From: Aeoliella straminimaris
GTDB taxonomy: Bacteria > Planctomycetota > Planctomycetia > Pirellulales > Lacipirellulaceae
Assembly (NCBI RefSeq): GCF_024054565.1
Contig: NZ_JAMXLR010000012.1
Coordinates: 1-47,483 of the forward strand
DNA: 47,483 nucleotides
Direction of reading: 5' to 3'
The translations under genes were made by a program, and so were the position numbers. Positions 25,477 to 35,473 of this stretch are shown in pieces; position 1 is the first letter of the stretch; the number at the start of each line of letters is the position of its first letter. The notes beneath the pieces are model-generated. The model saw only the letters and a program-made list of their open reading frames with translations, did no database searches and was not told the DNA's origin.

Positions 25477-27879
25477 ATGTCCGATATCGATAAGCTTGGT
25501 TCGTTCTACCTGGGCCGCGAGCACGATCTGGCGGCGAGCGAGACGTCTGATCGGCCGCTTCTGTACAAGAGCAAGGATCTGACGACACACGCCGTGTGCG
25601 TTGGCATGACCGGCAGCGGCAAGACCGGCTTGTGCTTGTCGCTCCTGGAGGAAGCCGCGCTCGACGGAGTGCCGGCCATCGCCATCGACCCGAAGGGCGA
25701 CTTGGGCAATTTGCTGCTGGCGTTTCCGCAGCTCGAGCCGTCCGATTTTCGGCCCTGGATCGACGAGAGCGAAGCGGAGCGGAAGGGGCAGACGCCTGAC
25801 GAGTACGCCGCCAGCACGGCAGAACTGTGGCGCACCGGCCTGGCCAAGTGGGGCGAGGGGCCCGAGCGAATCCAGTCGTACTGCGACGCCGTGGAAAGAG
25901 TGATATTCACGCCCGGCTCCACGGCCGGCATTCCGGTGACGGTGCTCAAGTCGTTCGCCGCGCCGCCCAAGGAACTACTGGACGACGTCGACGCCATGCG
26001 CGAGCGGATTCAATCGGCTGCTTCCGGCGTGCTCGCACTGCTGGGCATCGATGCCGATCCGGTGCAGAGTCGCGAGCACATCTTCCTGTCGAACATCTTG
26101 AACACGGCTTGGCAGGAGGGCCGCGACCTGAGCGTCGCCGAGCTGATTCGCAGCATTCAAAAGCCACCGTTCGACCGGGTCGGCATCATGGACCTCGAAA
26201 CGTTCTATCCGGCGGCCGATCGCACCGACTTGGCGATGAAGCTCAACAACCTGTTAGCCTCGCCGTCGTTTGCAGGTTGGATGCACGGTGCGCCGCTGTC
26301 GATCAGGGACCTGCTGTATAGCGCAGAAGGCAAGCCGCGGCTCTCGATCCTGTCGATCGCCCACCTGAACGATAGCGAGCGGATGTTTTTTGTCACCATC
26401 CTGCTCAACGAACTGCTGGCCTGGATGCGGACCCAGCCCGGCACCAGCAGCCTGCGGGCGCTACTGTACATGGACGAGGTGTTCGGCTACTTCCCACCCG
26501 TTGGCGAACCCCCCAGCAAACGACCGATGCTTACGCTGTTGAAGCAAGCCCGGGCGTTTGGGTTGGGGTGTGTGCTGGCGACACAGAATCCGGTGGACCT
26601 CGACTACAAAGGCCTATCGAACTGCGGTACTTGGTTCCTCGGTCGCCTGCAGACCGAACGCGACAAGGCTCGCGTCATCGAAGGACTCCAAGGCGCATCG
26701 GCCGAAGCGGGTGCAAGATTCGACAAACGGGAGATGGAAGCCACGCTCGCCGCGCTAGGCAGCCGGGTGTTCTTGATGAACAACGTCCATGACGATGGGC
26801 CAACCGTGTTCCACACTCGCTGGGCGATGAGTTACCTGGGTGGGCCGCTGACCAAAAGTGCGATCAAGCGGTTGATGGATCCGGTGCGAGACAGGTACTT
26901 GCCCGACAAGCCCGCTGCAGCGGCAGGTACCACGGCGGCAGCCACGTCGGCTCGCCCCGTCGTGCCGGGGGATGTTCGGGAGAAGTTTGTGGCAGTGGAA
27001 AGCGTGTTGCCGGAGGGGCACCGCCTGGTGTACCAGGCTGGACTCACGGCCAGTGCCCGCGTGCACTTCGTGCAGGCGTCGCAGGATATCGACCGGTGGC
27101 AGGAGTATTATCCGCTGGTGTCAGTGGGCGATCGCCTGGCTGCCGATCTGTGGGACCAGGCCTTGCTGTTACCGCAGGTGCCTCACCTGGGCGACGAACC
27201 GGAAGCCGGCGCGGCGTTTGGCGACTTGCCCAGTGAACTCGCACAGCAGCGGAAGTACAAGTCGCTCACCAACGATCTGGAAGATCACCTCTATCGCACG
27301 CAGACGCTCACGCGGTGGCATGCTCCCATGCTCGATATCTATTCGGAGGTCGACGAGGGCGAAGGCGATTTTCGGCAGCGGTTGCGGATGAAAGCCCGCG
27401 AAGCGCGGGACGCCGAGATCGACGAAGTGGAAGCTCGCTATAAAAAGAAGATCGACCGGGCTGAAGAACGGGTGGCGAAAGCGCAGAGCTACTACGACAC
27501 TCAGAACATGCAGTTTTGGGAGCGAGTCGGCACGTTCGTCTGGAATGTCGTCGATATGATTCTGGCTATCATCTCTGGTGGCAAGACCACACGTCGGCGT
27601 TCGTCCAGCGCGGCGTCGGCTCGAAGGGCTGCCACGGAGCGAGGCCAGGCTCAACGCGCCAAGGCCAAGTGGGACGCGGCCGTCGAAGCACTCGACGAGT
27701 TGGAAGCCGAACGAGACCAGACCATCGAGGAACTGCGCACACAGTACGATCCCAATCGCATGACGCTGGAGGAAGTGAGCGTCAAACCGCGCAAGAGCGA
27801 CATCGACGTCCGCGATCTGATGCTGGTGTGGCTGCCCTACGCTGTGGACGGCGACGGAGTCCGCCTACCGGCCTACTAA
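25477..27879 (+). CDS. HerA-like ATPase (helicase HerA central-domain / DUF853-like)
   Basis: An 800-residue P-loop ATPase. The Walker A motif GMTGSGKT is at 43-50, preceded by THAVCVG. Then come IDPKGDLGNLL (a motif shared by HerA/FtsK-like translocases) and Walker B LLYMDEVFGYFPP; QARAFGLGCVLATQNPVDLDYKGL is the conserved sensor/arginine-finger region. The C-terminal third holds coiled coils (DEVEARYKKKIDRAEERVA), a hydrophobic stretch (VGTFVWNVVDMILAIISGG) and more coiled coil. HerA proteins pump DNA or remodel nucleoprotein complexes; no NurA-like nuclease gene is adjacent. The ATG at 25477 is preferred to a TTG two codons earlier. It is the first core-type gene to the right of the att remnant. 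Confidence 0.88.
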   Translation: MSDIDKLGSFYLGREHDLAASETSDRPLLYKSKDLTTHAVCVGMTGSGKTGLCLSLLEEAALDGVPAIAIDPKGDLGNLLLAFPQLEPSDFRPWIDESEAERKGQTPDEYAASTAELWRTGLAKWGEGPERIQSYCDAVERVIFTPGSTAGIPVTVLKSFAAPPKELLDDVDAMRERIQSAASGVLALLGIDADPVQSREHIFLSNILNTAWQEGRDLSVAELIRSIQKPPFDRVGIMDLETFYPAADRTDLAMKLNNLLASPSFAGWMHGAPLSIRDLLYSAEGKPRLSILSIAHLNDSERMFFVTILLNELLAWMRTQPGTSSLRALLYMDEVFGYFPPVGEPPSKRPMLTLLKQARAFGLGCVLATQNPVDLDYKGLSNCGTWFLGRLQTERDKARVIEGLQGASAEAGARFDKREMEATLAALGSRVFLMNNVHDDGPTVFHTRWAMSYLGGPLTKSAIKRLMDPVRDRYLPDKPAAAAGTTAAATSARPVVPGDVREKFVAVESVLPEGHRLVYQAGLTASARVHFVQASQDIDRWQEYYPLVSVGDRLAADLWDQALLLPQVPHLGDEPEAGAAFGDLPSELAQQRKYKSLTNDLEDHLYRTQTLTRWHAPMLDIYSEVDEGEGDFRQRLRMKAREARDAEIDEVEARYKKKIDRAEERVAKAQSYYDTQNMQFWERVGTFVWNVVDMILAIISGGKTTRRRSSSAASARRAATERGQAQRAKAKWDAAVEALDELEAERDQTIEELRTQYDPNRMTLEEVSVKPRKSDIDVRDLMLVWLPYAVDGDGVRLPAY

Positions 27880-28001
27880 CGGGTGCGTTGCTGCAGAATG
27901 GGGAGCCCGGTGATCGGCTCCGTGCGTTCTCTACCCGGACCGGTGGTTCGCAACTAGAATGGAGACCCCTTGGTTATTTCTTTCCCGAGTCTGGTGCTGT
28001 C

Positions 28002-28541
28002 GTGAAATTTCCTCGCCTTTTGGCTGTTTGCTGTTTGTTCGTGTTGTCGATGGCCGGCTGTCAGCAGTCGCTTACCGATCGGCTGATGGGGGAGTGGGTG
28101 GGAACCCCCGACACCGCGGCCGCTGCGGCCGAGCGGAGCGCCCAAACCAAAGCGAACGCGGCTGAAATGGGGGGCGAGGCGGCGGCCTTGCCGGTGGATG
28201 AGAATCTCACCAAGAAGCGCGAAAAGACCGACTTGGAACAACATGACGTGACCATTACGTTGGACTTCAAGAATCGCACCGATGTGGAAATGAAGATCGC
28301 CGGAGGTGGACAGCCGCTGAACGGCCGTTGGCGACTGGTGCAGGCGTTGCCACCGCGCGGGGCGGAGATTGAGATCAGCTTGAAACACGATGCTTCGGAA
28401 AAGGATGGTAAGCCGCAGTCCACCGAAAAGCGGCGCTTCGTAATCGACTTCCAAGGAGACGATAACGACGCAGGCTTCACGCTGTCCGAGAAAGGGGCCG
28501 ATCCTCAGTTCGGCCGACTCTACTTCAAACGTAAAGACTAA
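28002..28541 (+). CDS. Lipoprotein, unknown
   Basis: A 179-residue protein starting with GTG. Its type II signal peptide ends in SMAGC (Cys20). An Ala/Glu-rich spacer is followed by a beta-rich C-terminal part (HDVTITLDFKNRTDVEMKIAGGG, then LNGRWRLVQ, RRFVIDFQGDDND), probably a small barrel or lipocalin-like module. No catalytic residues are recognised. The frame is open far upstream into the HerA-like gene, but the signal peptide fixes the start. Confidence 0.65.
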   Translation: MKFPRLLAVCCLFVLSMAGCQQSLTDRLMGEWVGTPDTAAAAAERSAQTKANAAEMGGEAAALPVDENLTKKREKTDLEQHDVTITLDFKNRTDVEMKIAGGGQPLNGRWRLVQALPPRGAEIEISLKHDASEKDGKPQSTEKRRFVIDFQGDDNDAGFTLSEKGADPQFGRLYFKRKD

Positions 28542-28641
28542 CTTCGTGGGGATGCCCGGTCGCGGCGAGATGCGAACCGACAGCCACCGCACCCTGTTTG
28601 ATGGTGCCTGATCCCCGACCTCTGACCCCCGATCCCTCCCA

Positions 28642-29358
28642 ATGACTGAACGCGAACGTTGGATTGTTTACCCGTTGTTGTTTTTGGCGCTAGGTGCATC
28701 GCTGCGGGACAAGATCATCAAGTCCACTCACAATCAGCTCGTTACCTGCGAAGCGCTGTGCGTGTTGGACAAGGACGAGAAACCGCTGTTGGTGCTGGGT
28801 TCGGAGAGGTATCCGGAGTTGTCGCCGACCAACTCGGATTTCCTGATGTTGGATTCCCTGCGCACCGACAGCTTGAAGTCAAATAGCATTGCTGGCGAGA
28901 CAATTCTCGGGCACCAGATGCGCATCGGTCGCTTGGAGGCCGATGCGATTGTGGCCAAGAACTACGTGCTGACCGATGGCAAGCACCAGTTGCCAATTCT
29001 GGGCCGATACACTGAACCACTGTTGAACATCTACAAAGCGATTACGGCCCAGTATCAGATCCAGCGCCGTAGCACGCTGCAAAAGGCCATCGAAGCCCGC
29101 CGCAAGCAACTGCAGGAGCAGGCTAACCAGAAGGCGTCCGCCGAGTCCACCACCAAGCCGCCCGCTGAGCCTGACACTGAGGCCTCTGCTGGGCCTGACA
29201 CCGAAGCATCTGCTGAGCCAGCCCCTGAGTCGCCTGCCGAGTCGGCAGCTTCGCCGGAGGAGTCTCCCGCGGCTGTCACCGAACCAGAGTCTGCTGAACC
29301 AGAGTCTGCTAAACCGGCGGTAGATGCGCCGGCGGCCGGCGAACCAAAGTCGGAGTAG
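28642..29358 (+). CDS. Planctomycete conserved hypothetical, Pro/Glu/Ala-rich tail
   Basis: This 238-residue protein has one N-terminal membrane segment (WIVYPLLFLALGASL). A small beta-rich region follows (ALCVLDKDEKPLLVLGS, then MRIGRLEADAIVAKNYVLTDG), apparently a short stack of beta-solenoid-like turns. Then comes a Lys/Gln/Arg coiled coil (about 145-170) and a tail of repeated 'AEPxTEAS / PESAEP' units. The tail is probably disordered and varies by repeat number. The role is unknown; it is perhaps membrane-anchored on the outer face. It is followed by the zinc-peptidase gene. Confidence 0.6.
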   Translation: MTERERWIVYPLLFLALGASLRDKIIKSTHNQLVTCEALCVLDKDEKPLLVLGSERYPELSPTNSDFLMLDSLRTDSLKSNSIAGETILGHQMRIGRLEADAIVAKNYVLTDGKHQLPILGRYTEPLLNIYKAITAQYQIQRRSTLQKAIEARRKQLQEQANQKASAESTTKPPAEPDTEASAGPDTEASAEPAPESPAESAASPEESPAAVTEPESAEPESAKPAVDAPAAGEPKSE

Positions 29359-29434
29359 TCGCGTAAAATGGAACCGAGCGACTGCGCCCGCGATGGGTGC
29401 GGTGGTCGAATTTGAACCACAACGAATTCCCGCG

Positions 29435-30148
29435 ATGATTTTTCCTTTCGATCCTGTCTATTTCATGTTCCTGCTGCCGCCCATGTTGTTGGCGATGTGG
29501 GCGCAGGGTAAGGTGCGCGAGGGGTACGCCACGGCTTCCCGCGTGCGGGCCAGGATCACGGGGCGGGGTGCCGCGCGGTTGCTATTGGACTCCGCCGGGC
29601 TGCACGACGTTCCCATCGAGCCGATTCGCGGCCACATGACCGACCACTACGACCCCAGCCACAAAGTGCTGCGGCTAAGCGAAGGCGTGTACGATCAACC
29701 TTCGCTAGCAGCCGTGGGCATCGCCGCCCACGAGGCGGGGCATGCCATTCAGGACGCCCAGCACTACGCTCCACTGGTGATTCGCAATCTCGCCGTGCCG
29801 GCCGCCCAGTTTGGCGGCAACTTTGGCATGGGCATCTTGCTCTTGGGCTTTTTCTTGTCGCAGGCTTCGGGGCCGGGAGGCATCGGGGCGCTGCTCTGTC
29901 TGGCCGGGATGGCGCTGTTTGCTGGCGTGGTGTTCTTCCAATTGGTGAATCTGCCGGTGGAGTTCGACGCCAGCCGCCGTGCCAAACGACAGTTAGTCGA
30001 GCACCGCATCGTCAGCCCGGAGGAGATGAAGTACGTCAATGGCGTGCTGAACTCGGCCGCCTGGACGTACGTGGCCGGCACTCTGCAGGCCGTAGCAACG
30101 CTGGCCTACTTGATTTTCCGGTTCGGCGGAGTCGCTCGGGACGATTGA
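29435..30148 (+). CDS. YugP-like zinc metallopeptidase
   Basis: A 237-residue membrane peptidase of the neutral zinc metallopeptidase (PF04298) family. It has an N-terminal TM (YFMFLLPPMLLAMWAQG), the family region HYDPSHKVLRLSEGVYD, and the zinc-binding helix AAHEAGHAIQDA (HEAGH at 99-103). Two more TM segments follow (FGMGILLLGFFLS; LLCLAGMALFAGVVFF), then NLPVEFDASRRAK, which supplies the third ligand region, and a last TM. Length matches the family. The ATG at 29435 is chosen because upstream in-frame codons overlap the preceding gene and are not family-like. Substrates of YugP proteins are not well known. Confidence 0.92.
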   Translation: MIFPFDPVYFMFLLPPMLLAMWAQGKVREGYATASRVRARITGRGAARLLLDSAGLHDVPIEPIRGHMTDHYDPSHKVLRLSEGVYDQPSLAAVGIAAHEAGHAIQDAQHYAPLVIRNLAVPAAQFGGNFGMGILLLGFFLSQASGPGGIGALLCLAGMALFAGVVFFQLVNLPVEFDASRRAKRQLVEHRIVSPEEMKYVNGVLNSAAWTYVAGTLQAVATLAYLIFRFGGVARDD

Positions 30149-30382
30149 CGACCAATCGGGGACCATTTTTGGTGCTTCTAACTGGCGGTGGCGAATAATC
30201 TGTGCCCGCGGTACGATTAGGCTGTTAGGCCGCGGTGCGCGCGGCAACCCACTGTCTGGTCAAGCCGAACTTCCAGGGATTCCCGCTTCCGAGCACCTGA
30301 TAGATTCGCGGGTTCCTCGGCTCAGCTCCCTCAGGAGGTTCACTTGGCGTAGTACTATGCCTGTCGCCGAAGGAGTTCCGAG

Positions 30383-30913
30383 ATGAAATATGCATGCTAT
30401 CTAGCCACCGGGCGGTCTGGATTCTTGGTCATGGGATTGGCCCTCGGGTTGATTGCGGGCCTCAATTTCCAAGGACTTTGGCCAAACGTTCCGCTGCATG
30501 CTTCGGCCACCGATGGCTACGAGAGCTTCTCGATCGCCACGGGCCTGGTCGACAACGACGTGGAAGCCTTGTACTTCCTGGACTACCTGACGGGCGACCT
30601 GGTGGGTGCCGTGATCAATCCGAAGACGGGCAAGTTCAATTCTCGCTTTACTTACAATATCTCGCAGGACTTCACTTCCGGGGGCCGCAACGCCAAGTAC
30701 CTGATGGTGACTGGCTTGGCGAACATGCCCCGCGGTCGCGCTGGTTTCCAGCCTGCCAACAGCATTGTGTACGTGGCCGACGCCCAAAGTGGACAGATCG
30801 CTGCCTACATTATGCCGTGGAATTCGTCGATGCAGGCCGCCGGCAAGCCGCAGGAGGGCGTGTTCCAGACGCTCGACGTGCAGCAGTTCCGCACCACGGT
30901 GGTTCGAGACTGA
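30383..30913 (+). CDS. Planctomycete conserved hypothetical, exported
   Basis: This 176-residue protein has an N-terminal hydrophobic segment (about 13-32, GFLVMGLALGLIAGLNF) and a beta-rich body with regularly spaced motifs (FSIATGLVDNDVEALYFLDY, VYVADAQSGQIAAYIMPW). These look like blades or repeats of a small propeller-like fold. No catalytic residues are recognised. It ends 12 bp before thiS and may be co-transcribed with the thiamine genes, though no thiazole function is implied. Confidence 0.6.
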   Translation: MKYACYLATGRSGFLVMGLALGLIAGLNFQGLWPNVPLHASATDGYESFSIATGLVDNDVEALYFLDYLTGDLVGAVINPKTGKFNSRFTYNISQDFTSGGRNAKYLMVTGLANMPRGRAGFQPANSIVYVADAQSGQIAAYIMPWNSSMQAAGKPQEGVFQTLDVQQFRTTVVRD

Positions 30914-30925
30914 GGCGAGGCATCG

Positions 30926-31135
30926 ATGGCCGAACTACAACTCAGTGTCAATGGCGAGACGCATAGCATGTCGGGCGAGCGCACGATTGCCCAACTGCTG
31001 GGCGATCTTGGCGTGACGGCCAAGCACGTCGCCGTGGAGTTGAACGGCGAACTGGTGCCCCGTACTCAGCATGCCGATCAGACGTTGACCAATGGCGACT
31101 GCCTGGAGATCGTCACCCTGGTCGGCGGCGGCTGA
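30926..31135 (+). CDS. thiS: Sulfur carrier protein ThiS
   Basis: A 69-residue ubiquitin-fold protein with the ThiS pattern: LSVNGETHSM, AQLLGDLGV, HVAVELNGELVPR, GDCLEIVTLVGGG. The C-terminal Gly-Gly is adenylated and thiocarboxylated and delivers sulfur to ThiG for thiazole formation in thiamine biosynthesis. The partner thiG follows 161 bp downstream on the same strand. No TPP riboswitch is evident immediately upstream. Confidence 0.95.
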   Translation: MAELQLSVNGETHSMSGERTIAQLLGDLGVTAKHVAVELNGELVPRTQHADQTLTNGDCLEIVTLVGGG

Positions 31136-31296
31136 AATCGGCCATGCCGAGCGCCATGGTCTTGTCGGCTGGGACACGGGGCGACAGGGTCCACTTGCTC
31201 TGGAACGCCAAGCGCGGAAAGATGGGGTGCACGAAGTGCCGATGCACGCAGGCCGCTTTTTAACGCCCCCCTCAGTCCTTAGCCCCCAGAACCCCG

Positions 31297-32139
31297 TTGA
31301 GTACTACCCTCGATCAATTCGTTGATACGCCGCTGAAGGTGGGGTCCCACTCACTTTCCAGTCGTCTGATTGTCGGCACTGGTAAGTACGCCACCTACGA
31401 ACTGATGGCCGACGCCCTGGAGCGGTCGGGGGCCGATTGCATCACGGTGGCCGTCCGCCGCGAGCGGTTGATCGACTCCGAGGGGCGCAACCTGCTCGAC
31501 GCCATCGATACCTCGCGGTACACGCTGCTGCCCAATACGGCCGGTTGTTTTACCGCCGAAGATGCGGTGCGCGTGGCGCGGCTCGGCCGCGAGATTCTCA
31601 GTGGTCTGGAAAACCCCGGCGCCAATTGGGTAAAGCTCGAGGTGCTGTCCGATACACGAACGCTGCTGCCCGACCCAGTGGAGACGGTTAAGGCCACCGA
31701 ACAGTTAGTGGCTGACGGCTTCGAGGTGCTGTGTTACACGAGCGACGATCCCGTCGTCGCGCGGCGGCTGAAGAACGCCGGTGCGGCCAGCGTGATGCCG
31801 GCCGGCAGTCCAATCGGTTCGGGGCAGGGCATCCTGAATCCCAACAACATCCGCATCTGCCTGGAGTACCTGAAGGAAGGCGATCCCGATTACCCGGTGA
31901 TCGTCGACGCGGGGGTTGGCGCTGCAAGCGACGTGGCAGGCGCCATGGAGCTTGGCGTCGATGGCGTACTGCTCAACACCGCTATCGCTCATGCCGCGGA
32001 CCCGCTCTCCATGGCCGAAGCCATGCGGCATGCGCTGGTGGCCGGCCGTCTCAGCTACCTGTCGGGTCGCATTCCCAAACGCCTGTACGCCACGGCCTCG
32101 AGCCCCGAAGAAGGGGTGATTTCAATCCGGCCGCGGTAG
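31297..32139 (+). CDS. thiG: Thiazole synthase ThiG
   Basis: A 280-residue TIM-barrel enzyme that makes the thiazole phosphate of thiamine from deoxyxylulose 5-phosphate, ThiS-thiocarboxylate and dehydroglycine. Signatures: [39 protein letters not shown], and the Schiff-base lysine K113 in [31 protein letters not shown] and [14 protein letters not shown] form the phosphate site. Length and motifs are complete. The start is a TTG without a clear Shine-Dalgarno sequence; no better start occurs before the conserved strand. Confidence 0.96.
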   Translation: MSTTLDQFVDTPLKVGSHSLSSRLIVGTGKYATYELMADALERSGADCITVAVRRERLIDSEGRNLLDAIDTSRYTLLPNTAGCFTAEDAVRVARLGREILSGLENPGANWVKLEVLSDTRTLLPDPVETVKATEQLVADGFEVLCYTSDDPVVARRLKNAGAASVMPAGSPIGSGQGILNPNNIRICLEYLKEGDPDYPVIVDAGVGAASDVAGAMELGVDGVLLNTAIAHAADPLSMAEAMRHALVAGRLSYLSGRIPKRLYATASSPEEGVISIRPR

Positions 32140-32378
32140 CTCGAACGATCGAGTTTCTGGTGTCGCCGGCTGGCCGCATAGCGGTCAAGTTGGCCGTTGG
32201 ACGCCACGAGAATCTGCCCTGCCAATGCTCGTCGCGGTGCGTGCTTTGCCCGTTTGCCGGCATTTTTAGCTGCATTGGCTCTCACGCGTAATTGGCGCAC
32301 CGTTTGCTTTTTCGACTGGGCGAGCCGCTTCCTGTGAGCGGCGTTACCCACACAATCCAATCGGAGGAGCAGAGAGCG

Positions 32379-32873
32379 ATGAATATTGATTCGCTGGAGA
32401 AACTCTACGTTCACGAGCTCAAGGACCTGTACAGCGCCGAGACGCAGTTGCTCGAAGCGTTGCCCAAGATGGCCGCCGCGGCTTCGCATGACGAGCTAAA
32501 GGCAGGTTTCGAGGAACACCTCAAGCAGACCAAGCAGCACGTGGCCCGGCTCGAGGCGATCTTCAAAACACTCGACTTTCAACCTGGTGGCCACAAGTGC
32601 AACGGCATGGAAGGCCTGATCGCCGAGGGCGAAGAGATTCTTAGAGAAGATATGCCCGGTGAAGTCCGCGACGCCGCCCTGGTGGCCGCTGCCCAGCGGG
32701 TGGAGCACTACGAAATGGCCGGTTATGGTGTGGCGTCTACCTACGCCGAAAAGCTGGGGCACAAGGACCACGCCGATTTGCTAACCGAAACGCTCGAGGA
32801 AGAGGGGGCTACCGATCGCAAGCTCTCGCGGCTCGCCACGCGGTGCCTGAACTTCTTTGCACTCACGGCATAG
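32379..32873 (+). CDS. YciE/YciF-like ferritin-fold protein (DUF892)
   Basis: This 164-residue four-helix protein has the DUF892 layout: LYVHELKDLYSAETQLLEALPKMA (helix A with its Glu/His), FEEHLKQTKQHVARLEAIF, the loop CNGMEGLIAEGEEIL, VAAAQRVEHYEMAGYGVAS and the end helix LLTETLEEEGATDRKLS. (Each is given as a short motif; helix A is read from LYVHELKDLYSAE.) These proteins are linked to general and osmotic stress and carry potential di-iron ligands. GGAGG precedes the ATG at 32379. A small Cys-containing protein follows 47 bp later. Confidence 0.92.
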   Translation: MNIDSLEKLYVHELKDLYSAETQLLEALPKMAAAASHDELKAGFEEHLKQTKQHVARLEAIFKTLDFQPGGHKCNGMEGLIAEGEEILREDMPGEVRDAALVAAAQRVEHYEMAGYGVASTYAEKLGHKDHADLLTETLEEEGATDRKLSRLATRCLNFFALTA

Positions 32874-32920
32874 CTATCGTTGCTGGTGCGATCGTACTCA
32901 GAATTTCGGAGGACGAATCC

Positions 32921-33154
32921 ATGGCCGACAAACCTGACGGCTGGGGCCTGTGCAAAGACTGCAAGTGGTGGCAAATCGAGCCGGATGCCTCGGTGCAAGA
33001 CCTGACACTGGGCGTCTGTATCGAAAAGCAGTTGCAGGACTACGAATTGCGGATTTCGGGCCTGGGTGGCTGCAACCGCTTCCAGGCAGGGGAGCCGACG
33101 TTCGCCGCGGGTGCCAGCGAAGCGCCACCCCAGATGGCGACCGATATTCATTAA
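32921..33154 (+). CDS. Small four-cysteine protein, unknown
   Basis: A 77-residue protein. CKDCKWWQIEP (CxxC) is followed by GVCIEKQ and GGCNRFQ, so four cysteines could bind zinc or an iron-sulfur cluster. The C-terminal 20 residues are Ala/Pro-rich. GGAGGA sits 8 bases before the ATG. No family name is known to me. Its position just after the ferritin-fold gene, on the same strand, suggests joint expression and perhaps a metal- or redox-related role (inference). Confidence 0.6.
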   Translation: MADKPDGWGLCKDCKWWQIEPDASVQDLTLGVCIEKQLQDYELRISGLGGCNRFQAGEPTFAAGASEAPPQMATDIH

Positions 33155-33306
33155 AATCCTGCGGCAAACTGCGGCCATTTGTTCCGGCGATCGTTTCAAG
33201 GTAGCGTCGTTGTGTGGAAGTTGCGCGGCGTAGTGCTACGCCACTCGCCCCGCGCCCGTGCGGCTCGCACTAGTCCGATATCCAGGTGAGACGCTACCTT
33301 AGTTGG

Positions 33307-35301
33307 ATGGAGCTCACCACGGCAGACATTCTTGGACCAGATGGCCGCATTGCGGCACGGCTGAAGAATTACGAAGACCGTCCGCAGCAACTCGAGATGG
33401 CCGAGGCCGTCGAGCGGGCCATCGCCGGCAACCAGCATCTGGTGGTCGAGGCGGGCACCGGCGTCGGCAAGAGCTTTGCCTATTTGGTGCCAGCGATCCT
33501 GGCCGCCACCCAGCCACCCCCGCCGGGTGCTCCGCAAGACGACGCGGATGGCAAGCGAGTGGTGATCTCCACGCACACCATCAGCTTGCAGGAACAGCTA
33601 ATTGCGAAAGACCTGCCGCTTTTAAACAGCGTGATTCCGCGCGATTTCTCGTCGGTGCTGGTAAAGGGCCGCGGCAACTACCTGAGCTTGCGCCGGTTGG
33701 GCGCGGCCATGAAGCGGGCCAACAGTCTCTTCAATCAGGATGAGGAGTTTGCCCAGCTTCGCGAGATCGATGGCTGGGCTGGCGACACCCATGATGGCTC
33801 GCTGGCCGATCTGGCCCGCAAGCCACTGCCCAGCGTTTGGCAGGAAGTGGCCAGCGACAGCGGCAACTGCATGGGTCGCCGGTGCGCAATGCATAAGAAG
33901 TGCTTCTACTACCGCGCCCGTCGCCGGGTGCAACACGCGCAGGTCCTGGTGGTGAATCATGCCCTGTTGTTCAGCGACCTGGCCCTGCGCCGCAGCGGCG
34001 TAAGCATCCTGCCCGACTACGATATCCTGGTGCTGGACGAAGCCCACACGGTGGAAGCCGTGGCGGGCGATCACTTAGGCATTCGCGTCACCAATGGGCA
34101 GATCGAGTACACGCTGGCCAAGCTGTACAACGATCGCACGCACAAAGGACTGCTGCTACATCACGGCTTTCAAAAGATCGCCGAGCAAGTCGAGCGGTGC
34201 CGACTGTATTCGGACGAACTGTTCAGCGACCTGTGGCATTGGTCGGTTACCGAGGGGCCGAAGAACGGCCGGGTAACCACCCCCGGTTTGGGGTCCGGGC
34301 AGCTGGCCGAGGAGCTACGAACCCTCGCCCGGCAGGTGAAGAGCGCCGGCAACCGACTGGAAGAAGACTCGGACCGGCAGGATTTCACCTCGGCCCACGA
34401 CCGCTTGATTTCGCTGGCGTTCGAGATCGAATCGTGGCGGATGCAGACCGCAGGTAATACCGTGTATTGGATGGACCGCTACGAAGGCAGCCGCGGCCGA
34501 CCTCGCATGTCGCTGGTCGCTGCGCCGCTGGAAGTGGGTAGCGCGCTCCGCGAGCACTTGTTCGACCAGGTCCCCACCGTGGTGTTGACCAGCGCAACGC
34601 TGGCCGCCGGCAGCGACCGCGCAGGATTTGAATTCTTCCAATCTCGCGTGGGACTAACACAGTGCGATTCGCAGCGGCTGGGTAGCCCGTTCGACTACAA
34701 AGAGCAGGCGACGCTTGTCACCCTGGCGTCGATGCCTGATCCGTCGAGCCAGCGTGAGGAGTTCGACCGTCGTTCCATCGATGGCATCAAACACTACGTG
34801 CAGGAGTTCGACGGCCGGGCGTTTGTGCTGTTCACCAGTTACGACGCCATGCGCAAGGCGGGAGCCGGATTGTCGAAGTGGCTGGCGTCGCAGAACTTGC
34901 GACTCCTGTCGCAGGCCGATGGGACACCACGCTCGCAACTGGTGGAGATGTTCAAGGAGAATCCGCGGAGTGTCTTGCTGGGGACCGATAGTTTCTGGCA
35001 AGGAGTCGACGTGCCGGGCGATGCGCTGCAACTGGTGATCATTGCCAAATTGCCCTTCGCCGTGCCCGATCGCCCACTGCTGGAGGCGCGTCTCGACGCC
35101 ATTCGCGAGGCGGGGGGCAATCCCTTTCGCGATTATCAACTGCCCGAGGCAATCTTGAAGTTCAAGCAGGGTTTCGGGCGACTCATACGCACCAAGACCG
35201 ACAGTGGCAAAGTGGTGTGCCTCGATCCGAGGCTGGCGACCAAGGCGTACGGACGGTTGTTCCTGGAGAGTTTGCCTGAGTGCAACGTCGAGCGGCGCTA
35301 G
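33307..35301 (+). CDS. DinG/XPD-family ATP-dependent DNA helicase
   Basis: A 664-residue superfamily 2 helicase. Walker A AGTGVGKS is at 49-56, motif Ia is [14 protein letters not shown], and the DEAH box is at 244-247 ([11 protein letters not shown]). Motif III is VVLTSATLA, motif [16 protein letters not shown], and motif [14 protein letters not shown]. Between Walker A and DEAH is the iron-sulfur insertion with Cys188, Cys193 and Cys199; the position expected for the first ligand is Ser127 (NYLSLRR in place of NYLCLRR). The cluster may therefore have three Cys ligands or be lost. The family unwinds 5'-3' and resolves R-loops and G-quadruplexes. The ATG at 33307 is chosen over a GTG seven codons earlier. 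Confidence 0.9.
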   Translation: MELTTADILGPDGRIAARLKNYEDRPQQLEMAEAVERAIAGNQHLVVEAGTGVGKSFAYLVPAILAATQPPPPGAPQDDADGKRVVISTHTISLQEQLIAKDLPLLNSVIPRDFSSVLVKGRGNYLSLRRLGAAMKRANSLFNQDEEFAQLREIDGWAGDTHDGSLADLARKPLPSVWQEVASDSGNCMGRRCAMHKKCFYYRARRRVQHAQVLVVNHALLFSDLALRRSGVSILPDYDILVLDEAHTVEAVAGDHLGIRVTNGQIEYTLAKLYNDRTHKGLLLHHGFQKIAEQVERCRLYSDELFSDLWHWSVTEGPKNGRVTTPGLGSGQLAEELRTLARQVKSAGNRLEEDSDRQDFTSAHDRLISLAFEIESWRMQTAGNTVYWMDRYEGSRGRPRMSLVAAPLEVGSALREHLFDQVPTVVLTSATLAAGSDRAGFEFFQSRVGLTQCDSQRLGSPFDYKEQATLVTLASMPDPSSQREEFDRRSIDGIKHYVQEFDGRAFVLFTSYDAMRKAGAGLSKWLASQNLRLLSQADGTPRSQLVEMFKENPRSVLLGTDSFWQGVDVPGDALQLVIIAKLPFAVPDRPLLEARLDAIREAGGNPFRDYQLPEAILKFKQGFGRLIRTKTDSGKVVCLDPRLATKAYGRLFLESLPECNVERR

Positions 35302-35473
35302 CTGTCTAATGCATCTGTGCGACTTCGCACAACGAAATCCGCGCGCAACGAGTTTGCCGCAAACGATCTGGTGTATTGCCAAACCGGATCGCTTTGGCCC
35401 TATGATACGAATGGAAGCGGTCGCCAGGCAGTTGGCCGTTCGTGATTTTCATTCTCCATCGAGGCGGATACTC

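Noticed and set aside
30149..31296. TPP riboswitch controlling thiS/thiG
   Set aside because: I looked for the conserved CTGAGA-type core and its partner upstream of thiS and thiG and did not see them.
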